NCBI GenBank assembly: GCA_951812735.1
Contig: OX638332.1
Span: 814,732-878,731 of the forward strand
Direction of reading: 5' to 3'
Source: Candidatus Dadabacteria bacterium
Lineage (GTDB): Bacteria; Desulfobacterota_D; UBA1144; Nemesobacterales; Nemesobacteraceae
Length of the DNA: 64,000 bases
Part shown: positions 16,753 through 26,102 of the stretch, piece after piece
Numbering within the stretch: the stretch's first letter is position 1
Layout: the number at the start of each line of letters is the position of its first letter
Notes under the pieces: model-generated
Database searches by the model: none
What the model was told of the DNA's origin: nothing
Seen by the model: the letters and a program-made list of their open reading frames with translations, nothing else
Program-made: the position numbers and the translations under genes

Positions 16753-17676
16753 TTGAGTTCCGCCTTTTTCAGCTTTTTCTTCAGGGACGCCTCTTGCGAA
16801 AATCTGGGAATATGCAGATTTTTGTTCTATGGAATTATCCTGTGTCTTTATCTGGAAGCGGATTTTTCCCAGTGGGCCAAGGTTCCAGATGTGCTTTGGC
16901 ATCCCATATTTATCTTCGATTTTTTCCGCATACCGGTTCTTTCGGCAGATACCCTCAGGTTCCTAGGAATTTTATGGCTGACAAGTCTCCTATTCAGCGC
17001 CGCAGGGTTCCTGACGCGTCCAAGCACTCTTTGCTCTTTTATTGTGGGTTGTTATTTGCTTGGCATGCAAAACAGCTTTGCCAAAACGCACCATACGGAA
17101 TCACTGATGCTAGTTGTGTTCTGCGTTCTGTGCTTCTCGCGTTGCGGTGACGGATTTTCACTGGATGCCATGCTTAAGAGCAGATATAAATGGTGGCCAT
17201 GCGGATCTGGCGTTAAAAGGCTGAGCCCTGAATATCACTGGCCCGTAAGACTGATCTGGGTGATGATCGCGCTTGTTTTCTGCACCGCGGGGATATCAAA
17301 GTTGAGAAACCCGGATTTTGAATGGATTACTTCTGAGTACATGGCGACTTTGTTCGTAAACAAAGGACTTACGGGAGACAGGGTCGACCCACTTATAGGG
17401 TGGCTTCCTTTCTGGCTAGGAAGCAAGGTCTGGCTATCTTCCATTCTGGCAGGCCTAGTGGTTCTGCTTGAAAGCTGTGCCCCTTTGGCTCTGGTTAACG
17501 GATATTTAAGGGCAGTCATAATACCCGGTCTGTTTTTCATGCTGTTGGGTTTCTGGGCTATTATAGGAGCACCCTTTCCCCAGTGGCTCGCGGCATTTGT
17601 CTTCTGGGTCCCTTGGGGTGAGCTCGCGGTTCGGCGCCCGGCTTTTTTCAGGAACACGCGTTCTGCTATGTTTTGA
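16753..17676 (+). CDS. HTTM (VKGC-like) membrane protein, copy 1
   Basis: Multi-span membrane protein of about 300 aa with the HTTM/vitamin K-dependent carboxylase-like pattern: NLGICRFLFYG at the start, a first span, HPIFIFDFF, several helices, NSFAKTHHTE, SRCGDGFSLD, a helix ending AGISKLRNPDFEW, and a C-terminal helix pair. The paralogue is 30881-31789. Oddity: in the paralogue the start ATG overlaps the partner stop, but here the ATG at that position (16731) is out of frame because of an A8 run (16745-16752). Removing one A gives an N-terminus of exactly the paralogue's length. As sequenced, translation would need TTG 16753. Confidence 0.75.
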   Translation: MSSAFFSFFFRDASCENLGICRFLFYGIILCLYLEADFSQWAKVPDVLWHPIFIFDFFRIPVLSADTLRFLGILWLTSLLFSAAGFLTRPSTLCSFIVGCYLLGMQNSFAKTHHTESLMLVVFCVLCFSRCGDGFSLDAMLKSRYKWWPCGSGVKRLSPEYHWPVRLIWVMIALVFCTAGISKLRNPDFEWITSEYMATLFVNKGLTGDRVDPLIGWLPFWLGSKVWLSSILAGLVVLLESCAPLALVNGYLRAVIIPGLFFMLLGFWAIIGAPFPQWLAAFVFWVPWGELAVRRPAFFRNTRSAMF

Positions 17677-17710
17677 GAGCTCATTTCGCCAAATTTAAAA
17701 GATGACTTTG
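17674..17710 (+). repeat. TTTGCCA repeat array, copy 1
   Basis: TGAGAGCTCATTTCGCCAAAT begins exactly at the HTTM stop codon region, and a second GCCAAA follows 23 nt after the first. The block is shared with 21886-21929. It resembles the multi-site ends of a transposable element, with no transposase present. Confidence 0.5.
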
Positions 17711-17939
17711 CCAAAGCTCTGCATCTCGTAATTCCCTGTCATTATTGTATATTTCCGGCGAAATCGAGCTGACCGAGGCTAAAATTAGGACATAGCGCTC
17801 CTATAGCGATTTTAGCGATTTTCAAGCGCTTGTGACATTAAATTGCCCGGAAAACCAGAGGAAAACCCCGAAAAAACACAGTAATAGCAGGGGATTAAGC
17901 GAAAATAACACGAGCGCTATATAATCGCTAGTTTTATTT

Positions 17940-18086
17940 CCGGGAGACATTTCCGGGAGACATTTTTCAGCCCCGCATTTTCCGGGAGACATTTACGAAT
18001 AATTGAAGAATATCAGGTGGTTGCTATAGGGTTTCGCTGAGGTTTTCCGGGAGACATTTCTTTTTTTTTATTTTCGGGAGACATTT
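17940..18086 (+). repeat. Five direct copies of CCGGGAGACATTT
   Basis: Copies at 17940-17952, 17953-17965, 17982-17994, 18047-18059 and 18074-18086 (the last has T for the first C). All are in the same orientation, with spacings of 13, 29, 65 and 27 nt. The flank 17795-17940 also repeats TAGCGATTTT and AGCGCT. No gene overlaps. The layout resembles transposase-binding sites at an element end, and no transposase is visible. Together with 17674-17710 this accounts for the gap between HTTM copy 1 and the next gene. Confidence 0.75.
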
Positions 18087-18102
18087 CCTGGGTTTAAGTC
18101 AA

Positions 18103-18441
18103 TTACTTAGATTCCCCCTGATTTTTATTGCATTGATTAAGAGCCTTTGTAAAGCCGCTCAAATCGAATTCTGCTATTTGTTGGTTTCCTTTTGTCATAA
18201 ACAACTCCAACTCCAGACGCATTGTTCTTCCTTTTTTCATTGCAGAAATTAATTTACTGATAGAATGCCTAATGTGCATACCATCATTGTTGTTTTTCCA
18301 AACTCCGAATTCAATATCAGAAGGAGGGCTCTCGTCAAATTTAACTCGTCCAAACTGAATTGAGTCGCAGGAATAGCTTCCACAACTCACATGATCCGTG
18401 TGGAAGGAATGAAAAAAAGCATAGAGATGATGAAGTGGCAT
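18103..18441 (-). CDS. Hypothetical protein, possibly truncated at its N-terminus
   Basis: 112 aa, not recognised. The C-terminal half looks genuinely coding: IQFGRVKFDESPPSDIEFGVW, a long basic helix (ISKLISAMKKGRTM) and a FDLSGFTKALNQC end. A strand-helix-FDxxGFxxAL..C ending recalls small envelope proteins of the IalB/VasI kind, but this is weak. The N-terminus (HHLYAFFHSFHTDH) is not a normal signal or start, and an upstream part may have been lost. It sits just beside the GGGAGACATTT repeats. Confidence 0.4.
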   Translation of the reverse strand: MPLHHLYAFFHSFHTDHVSCGSYSCDSIQFGRVKFDESPPSDIEFGVWKNNNDGMHIRHSISKLISAMKKGRTMRLELELFMTKGNQQIAEFDLSGFTKALNQCNKNQGESK

Positions 18442-18609
18442 ATTGGAGGTCCCGTCGCTGTCGGGTTAGTTATTGTCGGGCTATAGCGGTAAGGTCTCTG
18501 CGTACTCCCAGTCGGTTAAATCTTCATAATTCAAAGGCCGTTCGGCAATTTGATTTTCCCCGTTATACTAACAAAAGCTTTAGACAGGTAATTAGGTGAG
18601 GCTGCTTGA

Positions 18610-18792
18610 ATGAAGGAAAAGCCAGAAGAGAAAAATCCTTACGAGAGAGTTTTTGACGACGCTCAACGCAGTCTGAAGAAAACAGGGATATCTGTAGACC
18701 GTCTGGATAGAGTTCCGGATATTAAACACGATTCAGCGACGATTCCTTTTCCTTACGGCGGAGAACCCAGCTCTGCTCCCTGGAAGAAATAA
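18610..18792 (+). CDS. Small hydrophilic protein, candidate partner/antitoxin of the PIN protein
   Basis: 60 aa, highly charged, no recognised domain. An N-terminal acidic/basic helix (EEKNPYERVFDDAQRSLKK) is followed by a Pro/Gly tail with IPFPYGGEPSSAPWKK. Its stop overlaps the ATG of the PIN-domain gene (TAATG at 18790-18794), a layout typical of antitoxin-toxin pairs. Antitoxin function is an inference from size, order and coupling. Confidence 0.6.
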   Translation: MKEKPEEKNPYERVFDDAQRSLKKTGISVDRLDRVPDIKHDSATIPFPYGGEPSSAPWKK

Positions 18793-19931
18793 TGCCGAAC
18801 CTGACTGAAGAAAAAATCAAAGCTAAAATTGCAGATGGGTCGATCTTCGCCATGTCTGTCGATACGGAGATATTCGAAAGATATCAGCTCAATCTCAATT
18901 CCCCAGTTCTGAAGAAACTCGGCCAGTTTGCGAACGGGCTAATACAGGTACTGCTTTCAGAAATCGTCGTTAACGAAGTTAAAAATCATATCGCGCTTGC
19001 CGCAAAGGAATCCCAGAGCAATCTAAAAAAAGCGATCAAGGAGCAGGGCAAGCGGTGGAGTCGAACATTGGACTTAGCGGCGTTACCGGATGAACTTGCG
19101 CTGTCGAATGATCCAAGAGAAGCGGCAGAATCCTACGTGACGGACTATCTCGCCGCCATTGGCGCTGAGGTTGTTCCCGCGAGTGGTAAGTTTGATGTGT
19201 CAGGAGAATTGCTGCGACGATACTTCTCGAAAGAGCCACCATTTGAGAACAATGATCGAAAGAAGCACGAGTTCCCCGACGGCTTCGCGTTGCTTTCTCT
19301 GGAAATCGTTGCCAAGCCAAGGCGAGGGCTAGTTCTTTGCGTTAGCAGGGACGAAGGATGGAAAAGATTCGCGAAGCACTCGGATTTTCTTGTCTGCGAA
19401 TCTGAACTTGATCTGGTGCTCTCGTATTTCAATGACTCCGGTCGAACTACGGCGGATCAAACCATGTCTCGGTGGAAAGGCGGAGCAGCTTCCGAACTCG
19501 TTCAGGAAGTCGATCGGGCGTTTGAGTATCAGCTTGGTGATACAGATTTCTATCCGACGGGATCAGCGCCACTGTTTTTTGAAAGCAGACCGATCGGCGC
19601 CGCCGTGCAATGGGTAGATCTTGAATCGGCAAGTAATCCCGTGGTTATCGACACCAACGACGAAACAGTTACCTTCACTGTAAATATCGAGGCAGTGGTA
19701 GAGTTCGAAGCGAATTTCAGGTTTTACGTAAGAGATTCTATCGACAAAGGCCCCTTTTTATTAAGCGCAGAAAACTTTTTAACTAAGGACAGGGTCGAAT
19801 TTCAGCTAGCAATCACCGTTTCTCGAGATCTTGATCCTGAACCCGAGGTCGTTGACGTTGAGATCTTTAAGAAGCACATCAAAGTGGATTTCGGGGAAGT
19901 TGAGCCATTTTCTGGTTTAGAAGGAGACTGA
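18792..19931 (+). CDS. PIN-domain (DUF4935-like) putative ribonuclease
   Basis: 379 aa. Residues about 15-200 form a PIN-like fold with acidic residues at the expected places: Asp24 in MSVDTEIF, Glu57/Glu62 in LLSEIVVNEVKNHI, Asp163 in HEFPDGFALL and Asp187 in SRDEGW. PIN enzymes are Mg2+-dependent RNases and the larger DUF4935 type is often encoded in defence or mobile contexts. The C-terminal 170 residues are beta-rich and unrecognised. It overlaps the preceding small gene by one base. Its stop codon lies inside repeat A (19917-20125), so the 3' end is a repeat boundary. Confidence 0.7.
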   Translation: MPNLTEEKIKAKIADGSIFAMSVDTEIFERYQLNLNSPVLKKLGQFANGLIQVLLSEIVVNEVKNHIALAAKESQSNLKKAIKEQGKRWSRTLDLAALPDELALSNDPREAAESYVTDYLAAIGAEVVPASGKFDVSGELLRRYFSKEPPFENNDRKKHEFPDGFALLSLEIVAKPRRGLVLCVSRDEGWKRFAKHSDFLVCESELDLVLSYFNDSGRTTADQTMSRWKGGAASELVQEVDRAFEYQLGDTDFYPTGSAPLFFESRPIGAAVQWVDLESASNPVVIDTNDETVTFTVNIEAVVEFEANFRFYVRDSIDKGPFLLSAENFLTKDRVEFQLAITVSRDLDPEPEVVDVEIFKKHIKVDFGEVEPFSGLEGD

Positions 19932-20125
19932 GAAGGGTTTTAAACCTGATTTAAAGCTCGTTTAGAGTTCCCATAAAAGAGCCTTAAACAGCCCTCAACT
20001 ACCCATTAAAACTTAAGTCAACTACTTAAATTATCGGCTTTTTTAGTTAACATAATATGCCCATTTCTGCGAATTTTGTGGCCATTTCATGTCATAAATT
20101 TGGCCATTTCATGTCGCGCGTTATA
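19917..20125 (+). repeat. Direct repeat A (209 bp) flanking the collagen-like gene
   Basis: Nearly the same as 21991-22198 and in the same orientation. It begins with TTAGAAGGAG at the PIN gene stop and ends with three 22-nt units, each starting GCC(C)ATTTC, at about 20062-20125. The copy difference is roughly one in eight bases. Resembles the end of a mobile element with multiple protein-binding sites. Together with the start of the next gene it explains the 19932-20217 gap. Confidence 0.85.
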
Positions 20126-20217
20126 ATAGCAATACCGGATCAATTTCAGCAGATGCTCTATTGAGTTTCAGTTTTCCGCCAAAGAATGCAATCCTCCAGA
20201 ACAACTTCACAGTCTCA

Positions 20218-21726
<1,509 letters not shown>

Positions 21727-21885
21727 AATTTCCTCCAGATAATCCTTTATAAATTCAGAAGATAAAACTCCTGCCCCCTATCGTAAAAAAAGAATATCGG
21801 CTTTTTTTAATCTGCAACCACCACCCCAGATTCTATTTTCCCTCCCCCCGACTTGTCAAGACATTTTTTCTCGCTGCTGGTATAG

Positions 21886-21929
21886 TTTGAGAGCTCATTT
21901 TGCCAAATGAATAAGACAGTTTTGCCACT
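21886..21929 (+). repeat. TTTGCCA repeat array, copy 2
   Basis: TTTGAGAGCTCATTTTGCCAAAT is followed 22 nt later by a second TTTTGCCA. It matches 17674-17710 and lies just upstream of repeat B. Two copies of the array at the two sides of the 17.7-22 kb block suggest an element boundary. Confidence 0.55.
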
Positions 21930-21990
21930 AAGAACTGACCTGGCTATCTGTCACACCTGCTTTGATGCAGGCTTAACTAAAATACATATA

Positions 21991-22198
21991 TTAGAAGGAG
22001 GTTGAGAGGGGTTTTAAACCCGATTTAAAGCCCGTCGGAGCTTCTATAAAAGAGCCTTAAACAGCCATTAAATACCCATTAAAACTTAAGAGAATTACTT
22101 AATCTATCGGCTTTTTTAGTTAACATAATATGCCCATTTCTGCGAATTTTGTGGCAATTTCATGTTATAAATTTGGCCATTTCATGTCGCGCGTTATA
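21991..22198 (+). repeat. Direct repeat B (208 bp)
   Basis: Second copy of 19917-20125, same orientation, starting TTAGAAGGAG and ending TTATA, with the same three 22-nt GCC(C)ATTTC units. The 21727-22370 gap otherwise contains AT-rich sequence, the TTTGCCA array and no gene. Confidence 0.85.
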
Positions 22199-22370
22199 TC
22201 TGCACCATGATGAGAAACGCGTTCTATCGATCATGTTTTTGGCTAACAAAACCGGATCGGGTATTTTCTAGTGTTCGTTTTCAGGACGCACTCGCGGAGG
22301 CTTAAATTCTCGGATATAGAAAAAACCGCCATAGGCGTCCGCTTATTCATCTCTGCGGAGATTTGAATAA

Positions 22371-22790
22371 ATGAAAAAGTTTTTTCTACTCCTGCTGTTT
22401 TTTCTTGCGTTTTCAGCTTCCCCTTACGCTAAGGAAGAAGTTTACAAGACATACACCGATATCGGAAAAGTCGAAAAACCCTCATTTGCCATCTCAGAAG
22501 TTATTTCTAACGGCGAGAAGTTCCACAGGAAGATGATAGCCCTTGAAGGGCGCGTAGGAAAACTTGAATTCAAGGAAATGGCGAACGGGCGGAAATTTAC
22601 CCTGTTTCAGTTCTTCGAAGACGATCCCGAAAAAAGAATAAATGTTTACGCAAGGGGGTTCGTGGAAGGCATTGAGAAAGGAAGCAAGATAAGGATTTGG
22701 GGGTTTTACAGCAGGCACAAAAGGTATTTTCTGATAAAACGCAAGAATATCATGAAAGCGAACAAGATTCAGTTTCTTTGCAACCAATGA
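22371..22790 (+). CDS. Small exported protein, OB-fold-like
   Basis: 139 aa with a clear signal peptide (1-20, ends SPYA). The mature part has alternating strands: KMIALEGRVGKLEF, RKFTLFQFFED, INVYARGF, GSKIRIWGFY, RYFLIKRKNI. This looks like a small OB-fold (tRNA_anti/YgiW-type) domain, which binds nucleic acid or oligosaccharide in other families. Not recognised as a named family. It stands alone next to repeat B, convergent with the asparagine synthase gene. Confidence 0.65.
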   Translation: MKKFFLLLLFFLAFSASPYAKEEVYKTYTDIGKVEKPSFAISEVISNGEKFHRKMIALEGRVGKLEFKEMANGRKFTLFQFFEDDPEKRINVYARGFVEGIEKGSKIRIWGFYSRHKRYFLIKRKNIMKANKIQFLCNQ

Positions 22791-22900
22791 ATCGCAAACA
22801 TTTTTTGTCAGGTGAAATCTTGTGCGAAGCAAAAAACCCGCGCAAGGCGCCAGACCACTATCCTCGGAATTCCCCGCTTCCCCTTATTTCCCCGCCCTTT

Positions 22901-24814
22901 TTAATGCCACCTTTCATACCACATCTGGAACATTAGCAGGTTCCATATCCGGTCAGGCTTAATGGAGGAGTCGTTGTAGAATTTGTCGGTCCACCGGGAA
23001 ACTTCCTCCACGTTAAAAAATCCGCTTTTCCTTATTTCGGCGGCGCTCAGGTGCTCCATGACCAAAGGTTTCAGCTTGCCTCTAAGCCATGAATCCACCG
23101 GACCGACGAATCCGGTCTTGGGACGATCGTAGAGTTCTTCGGGTATATGGCGGGAAAGCACTTTCTTCAAAAAATATTTACTCTCTCCGTTTCTGTACTT
23201 GAGATCAAGAGGGAGCCTCGATGCGAACCGAACGACCCTGTGATCGAGCAACGGTTCCCTCGCCTCAAGTCCCGTGCTCATCGAAGCCCTGTCAACCTTC
23301 GTTAATATGTTGTCCGGAAGCCACACGTTAAAGTCCGCGTAAAGCATCTGCGTCATGAGCTTCCCATTTTCTATGGAGGCGAAATCCGCGTTAAAAGTCT
23401 CATCGAGGGTATCCACGGGTTCCTTGAAAAGACCCGGGAAATCCTCGGGGGCCCAAGCGCTCCATTTGCCCCTGTACATCCGCGCCATGTCTTTTTCCAG
23501 GATTCCGAGCATGACCTCGCGAATCTTTCCGTAGTTCCTAGCAAGCGAGGACAGTCCCAGGGTTTTTCCCAGGGATTCAACCCTAGAAACTCCCAAGCCT
23601 CCAAGCGCGGCTTTAAGTCCGTTTCTTACAACCCGGGGAGCTTTTCCGATCATATCGGCCGAGCGGGCAAGTCTCGAGTAGTGGTTATAACCGCAGAAAA
23701 GCTCATCCCCTCCATCGCCCGACATCACTACCTTTACGTGCTCGCGGGCAAGTCTTGACACTATGCATGTGGGTATCGAGGAGTCATCCCCGAAAGGCTC
23801 GTCGTATATCGACGGAAGTTCGGGAACCATTCTCACCGCTTCTTCCTCGGACACGTAGAATTCCGTATGCTCCGTCCCGAGATGTTCGGCAAGCTTCTTA
23901 GCCCAGACGGCCTCGTTGTATTTCTCTTCCTCGAACCCTATGGTAAAGGTCCGTATCGGCGTCGAAACGTTTTTTTGAAGCAACGTGGCCACCACGCTTG
24001 AATCTATTCCCCCGCTCAAAAAAATTCCCACGGGCACATCTGAAACCAGCCTGTGCCTGAGAGAGTCAACCATTATCTCCTCAAACTTCTCGCAGGTCTC
24101 TTCCTCGGAAAAGTCATAGGGTTCCATGTTAAAAGACTCCGTTATGTCCCAGTACCTGTGTTTTTTTACCTCCCCGCCGCGAACACGGAGATAGCATCCG
24201 GGCTCAAGCTTGAAGGTATTCTCGAAAATGGTATAGGGGCTTCTTACGTAGTCATATTTTAGGAAAAGAAGCAGGGCGTCCGCGCTTATTCTCTTGCTGA
24301 AACCCGGATGCTTCATTATGGCCTTAAGTTCGGAACCGAAGAGAAAAAGTCCGTTCTCCCTGTAGTAGTAAAGAGGCTTTATTCCCACGCGGTCTCTCGC
24401 TAGGTAAAGCTTGTTGCGTCTTCCGTCCCAGATAGCCAGGGCGAACATTCCTATGAACCTTTGAAGACACTCAATTCCCCACTGCTCATAAGATTTGACA
24501 AGCACCTCGGTATCGCAGTCGGTTCTGAAAACATGGCCCTTGGAGCGCAGTTCCTCTCGGATTTCCTTGTAGTTGTATATCTCCCCGTTGTAACTCACCT
24601 GTATTCTCCGGTCGTCGCTTGCCATGGGCTGTCGGCCCCTTTCAGAGAGATCTATGATCGAGAGTCTTGAGTGGCCCAGGCCCACGCATCTGCTTTCATC
24701 AACATAGGTGCCGGAATCATCCGGGCCCCTGTGAGAAAGAGTGTCGGTCATCGACAGAAGAACCGAGGGATCAACAACCGCATTTGGACTGTAAATTCCG
24801 GTTATACCGCACAT
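22901..24814 (-). CDS. asnB: Glutamine-hydrolysing asparagine synthase-like protein
   Basis: Cytoplasmic amidotransferase, 637 aa from the ATG at 24812-24814, so the catalytic Cys is residue 2 (MCGITGIY). The glutaminase part (1-~210) has HRGPDDSG and NGEIYNY. The synthetase part (~240 on) has the PP-loop SGGIDSS and SGDGGDELFCGYNHY. Frames extending further upstream add an unrelated leader and are not used. In glycan clusters such asnB paralogues often amidate sugar acids instead of making asparagine for growth. It ends a three-gene unit with the nucleotidyltransferase and a glycosyltransferase, which supports that reading. Confidence 0.93.
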   Translation of the reverse strand: MCGITGIYSPNAVVDPSVLLSMTDTLSHRGPDDSGTYVDESRCVGLGHSRLSIIDLSERGRQPMASDDRRIQVSYNGEIYNYKEIREELRSKGHVFRTDCDTEVLVKSYEQWGIECLQRFIGMFALAIWDGRRNKLYLARDRVGIKPLYYYRENGLFLFGSELKAIMKHPGFSKRISADALLLFLKYDYVRSPYTIFENTFKLEPGCYLRVRGGEVKKHRYWDITESFNMEPYDFSEEETCEKFEEIMVDSLRHRLVSDVPVGIFLSGGIDSSVVATLLQKNVSTPIRTFTIGFEEEKYNEAVWAKKLAEHLGTEHTEFYVSEEEAVRMVPELPSIYDEPFGDDSSIPTCIVSRLAREHVKVVMSGDGGDELFCGYNHYSRLARSADMIGKAPRVVRNGLKAALGGLGVSRVESLGKTLGLSSLARNYGKIREVMLGILEKDMARMYRGKWSAWAPEDFPGLFKEPVDTLDETFNADFASIENGKLMTQMLYADFNVWLPDNILTKVDRASMSTGLEAREPLLDHRVVRFASRLPLDLKYRNGESKYFLKKVLSRHIPEELYDRPKTGFVGPVDSWLRGKLKPLVMEHLSAAEIRKSGFFNVEEVSRWTDKFYNDSSIKPDRIWNLLMFQMWYERWH

Positions 24815-24894
24815 CGCATTTCCATTTTTCCTCTTGCGACACTTATAGCACGAAAAGCTAGGGTAGGATACATAAAACCGGACCGGTCGGGAAA

Positions 24895-26052
24895 TTACGG
24901 GGTGGCGATTCCCATGCCGTCGATTATTTTCCGGACTCTCTTCTCCCACGTGTACTCAGCCGCGTCCAAGCGGGCCCTTTGCGAAATCTGTTCGCGAAGC
25001 AGCGGATCTTCAAGCACAAGCCGAAGCATCCGAAAGAATTCCTCCTCGTCATCGGGAGGGGCAACGACAGAATTTTCCCCCGGCCTAAGCACCTCAAGAA
25101 CCGACGGAACGCCGGTAGCGACAATGGGCTTTGCGGCAGCCATGTATTCAAAGAGTTTGAGAGGGCTTGTAAACTCGCCCGCTTCCGTACCATCCTCTAT
25201 AGTCATCCCGGACAAATAGGGCATGACCAAAACGTCGGACGCCTGAAGGTAAGCAGACACTTCCCGTTGCGCAACGAACCCCTCCATCCTGAAATTTTCC
25301 GTTCCAGCTTCCCTAGCCATTTCGCGCCAAAACAGATTGTCCCACTCCCTGCCCCCGATGACCAGAAACAAGACGTCAGGCATCCGCTCCGCGGCCCGGA
25401 CCAGAAGCTCAACCCCCCTGCCCTTGTAGGTGTTTCCGCAGTAACAAACTATTTTTCTATCAAGAGGAAGTCCGAGACGCATCCTGAGCGAAGACACTTC
25501 GCACCCACCTTTAAACGCCTTCCGGTCAAAGCCGTTATGGGCGACAACAGATTTTTGCCCGGCTATCCCCAAGCGGGAGTATGTTCTGCGAAGCCCGTCC
25601 GAGTTAAAAGACATACCCAGCAGGTTCGGAGAACGGGAGAAAGAGCCTATTATTTTTTCGGCTATCCAGTTCACCGGAGGGTGGTGAGCATCATAGACGG
25701 TGGGAACCTCGAAAACCTTAGTTGAAAAATAGGCGAAAATAAGATCTCTCGTAAGTATAAAATCGTAGTTTTTTCTTTTCCTCCGCGCGTAAAACGCGCT
25801 CAGCAGTCCATGTAAGGGCCGACGCGCGGGTCCAGTGGCAAGGGGGATTGAAGTTACGCGGAAATCGGTTGTGATGCTGTAATATTCAAACAGTCTTTCT
25901 TTTTTTACCCAACCGGGAAGAAGGCACTCTATTTCAATTCCCAAGTTCGCCATCGCCTGACACATCTTGAGCATGTGAATGGCACTTGCCCCTTTAGTAA
26001 AAAGCGGATGACTTCCCACGTAAAGCACCCGGAGTCCTTTATATTTTTTCAT
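24895..26052 (-). CDS. GT4-family glycosyltransferase
   Basis: 385 aa, GT-B fold. The N-terminal domain has GSHPLFTKGASAIHMLKM. The C-terminal UDP-sugar-binding domain has YCGNTYKGRGVELL, SDVLVMPYL and EFTSPLKLFEYMAAAKPIV with the E(x7)E-type signature, then VAPPDDEEEF. It is intact, unlike the decayed paralogue at 14900-15770. It lies between the nucleotidyltransferase (50 nt) and asnB (80 nt), so it is probably part of one surface-glycan transcript. Acceptor and donor unknown. Confidence 0.9.
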   Translation of the reverse strand: MKKYKGLRVLYVGSHPLFTKGASAIHMLKMCQAMANLGIEIECLLPGWVKKERLFEYYSITTDFRVTSIPLATGPARRPLHGLLSAFYARRKRKNYDFILTRDLIFAYFSTKVFEVPTVYDAHHPPVNWIAEKIIGSFSRSPNLLGMSFNSDGLRRTYSRLGIAGQKSVVAHNGFDRKAFKGGCEVSSLRMRLGLPLDRKIVCYCGNTYKGRGVELLVRAAERMPDVLFLVIGGREWDNLFWREMAREAGTENFRMEGFVAQREVSAYLQASDVLVMPYLSGMTIEDGTEAGEFTSPLKLFEYMAAAKPIVATGVPSVLEVLRPGENSVVAPPDDEEEFFRMLRLVLEDPLLREQISQRARLDAAEYTWEKRVRKIIDGMGIATP

Positions 26053-26102
26053 GCAGGAAGATCCTCATCATTCTACTTACAGAAACAAAAGATGGTGGCG
26101 GG

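Noticed and set aside
17940-18086. CRISPR array
   Set aside because: The repeats are short (13 bp), unevenly spaced and without regular spacers or cas genes; no CRISPR was seen anywhere in the window.
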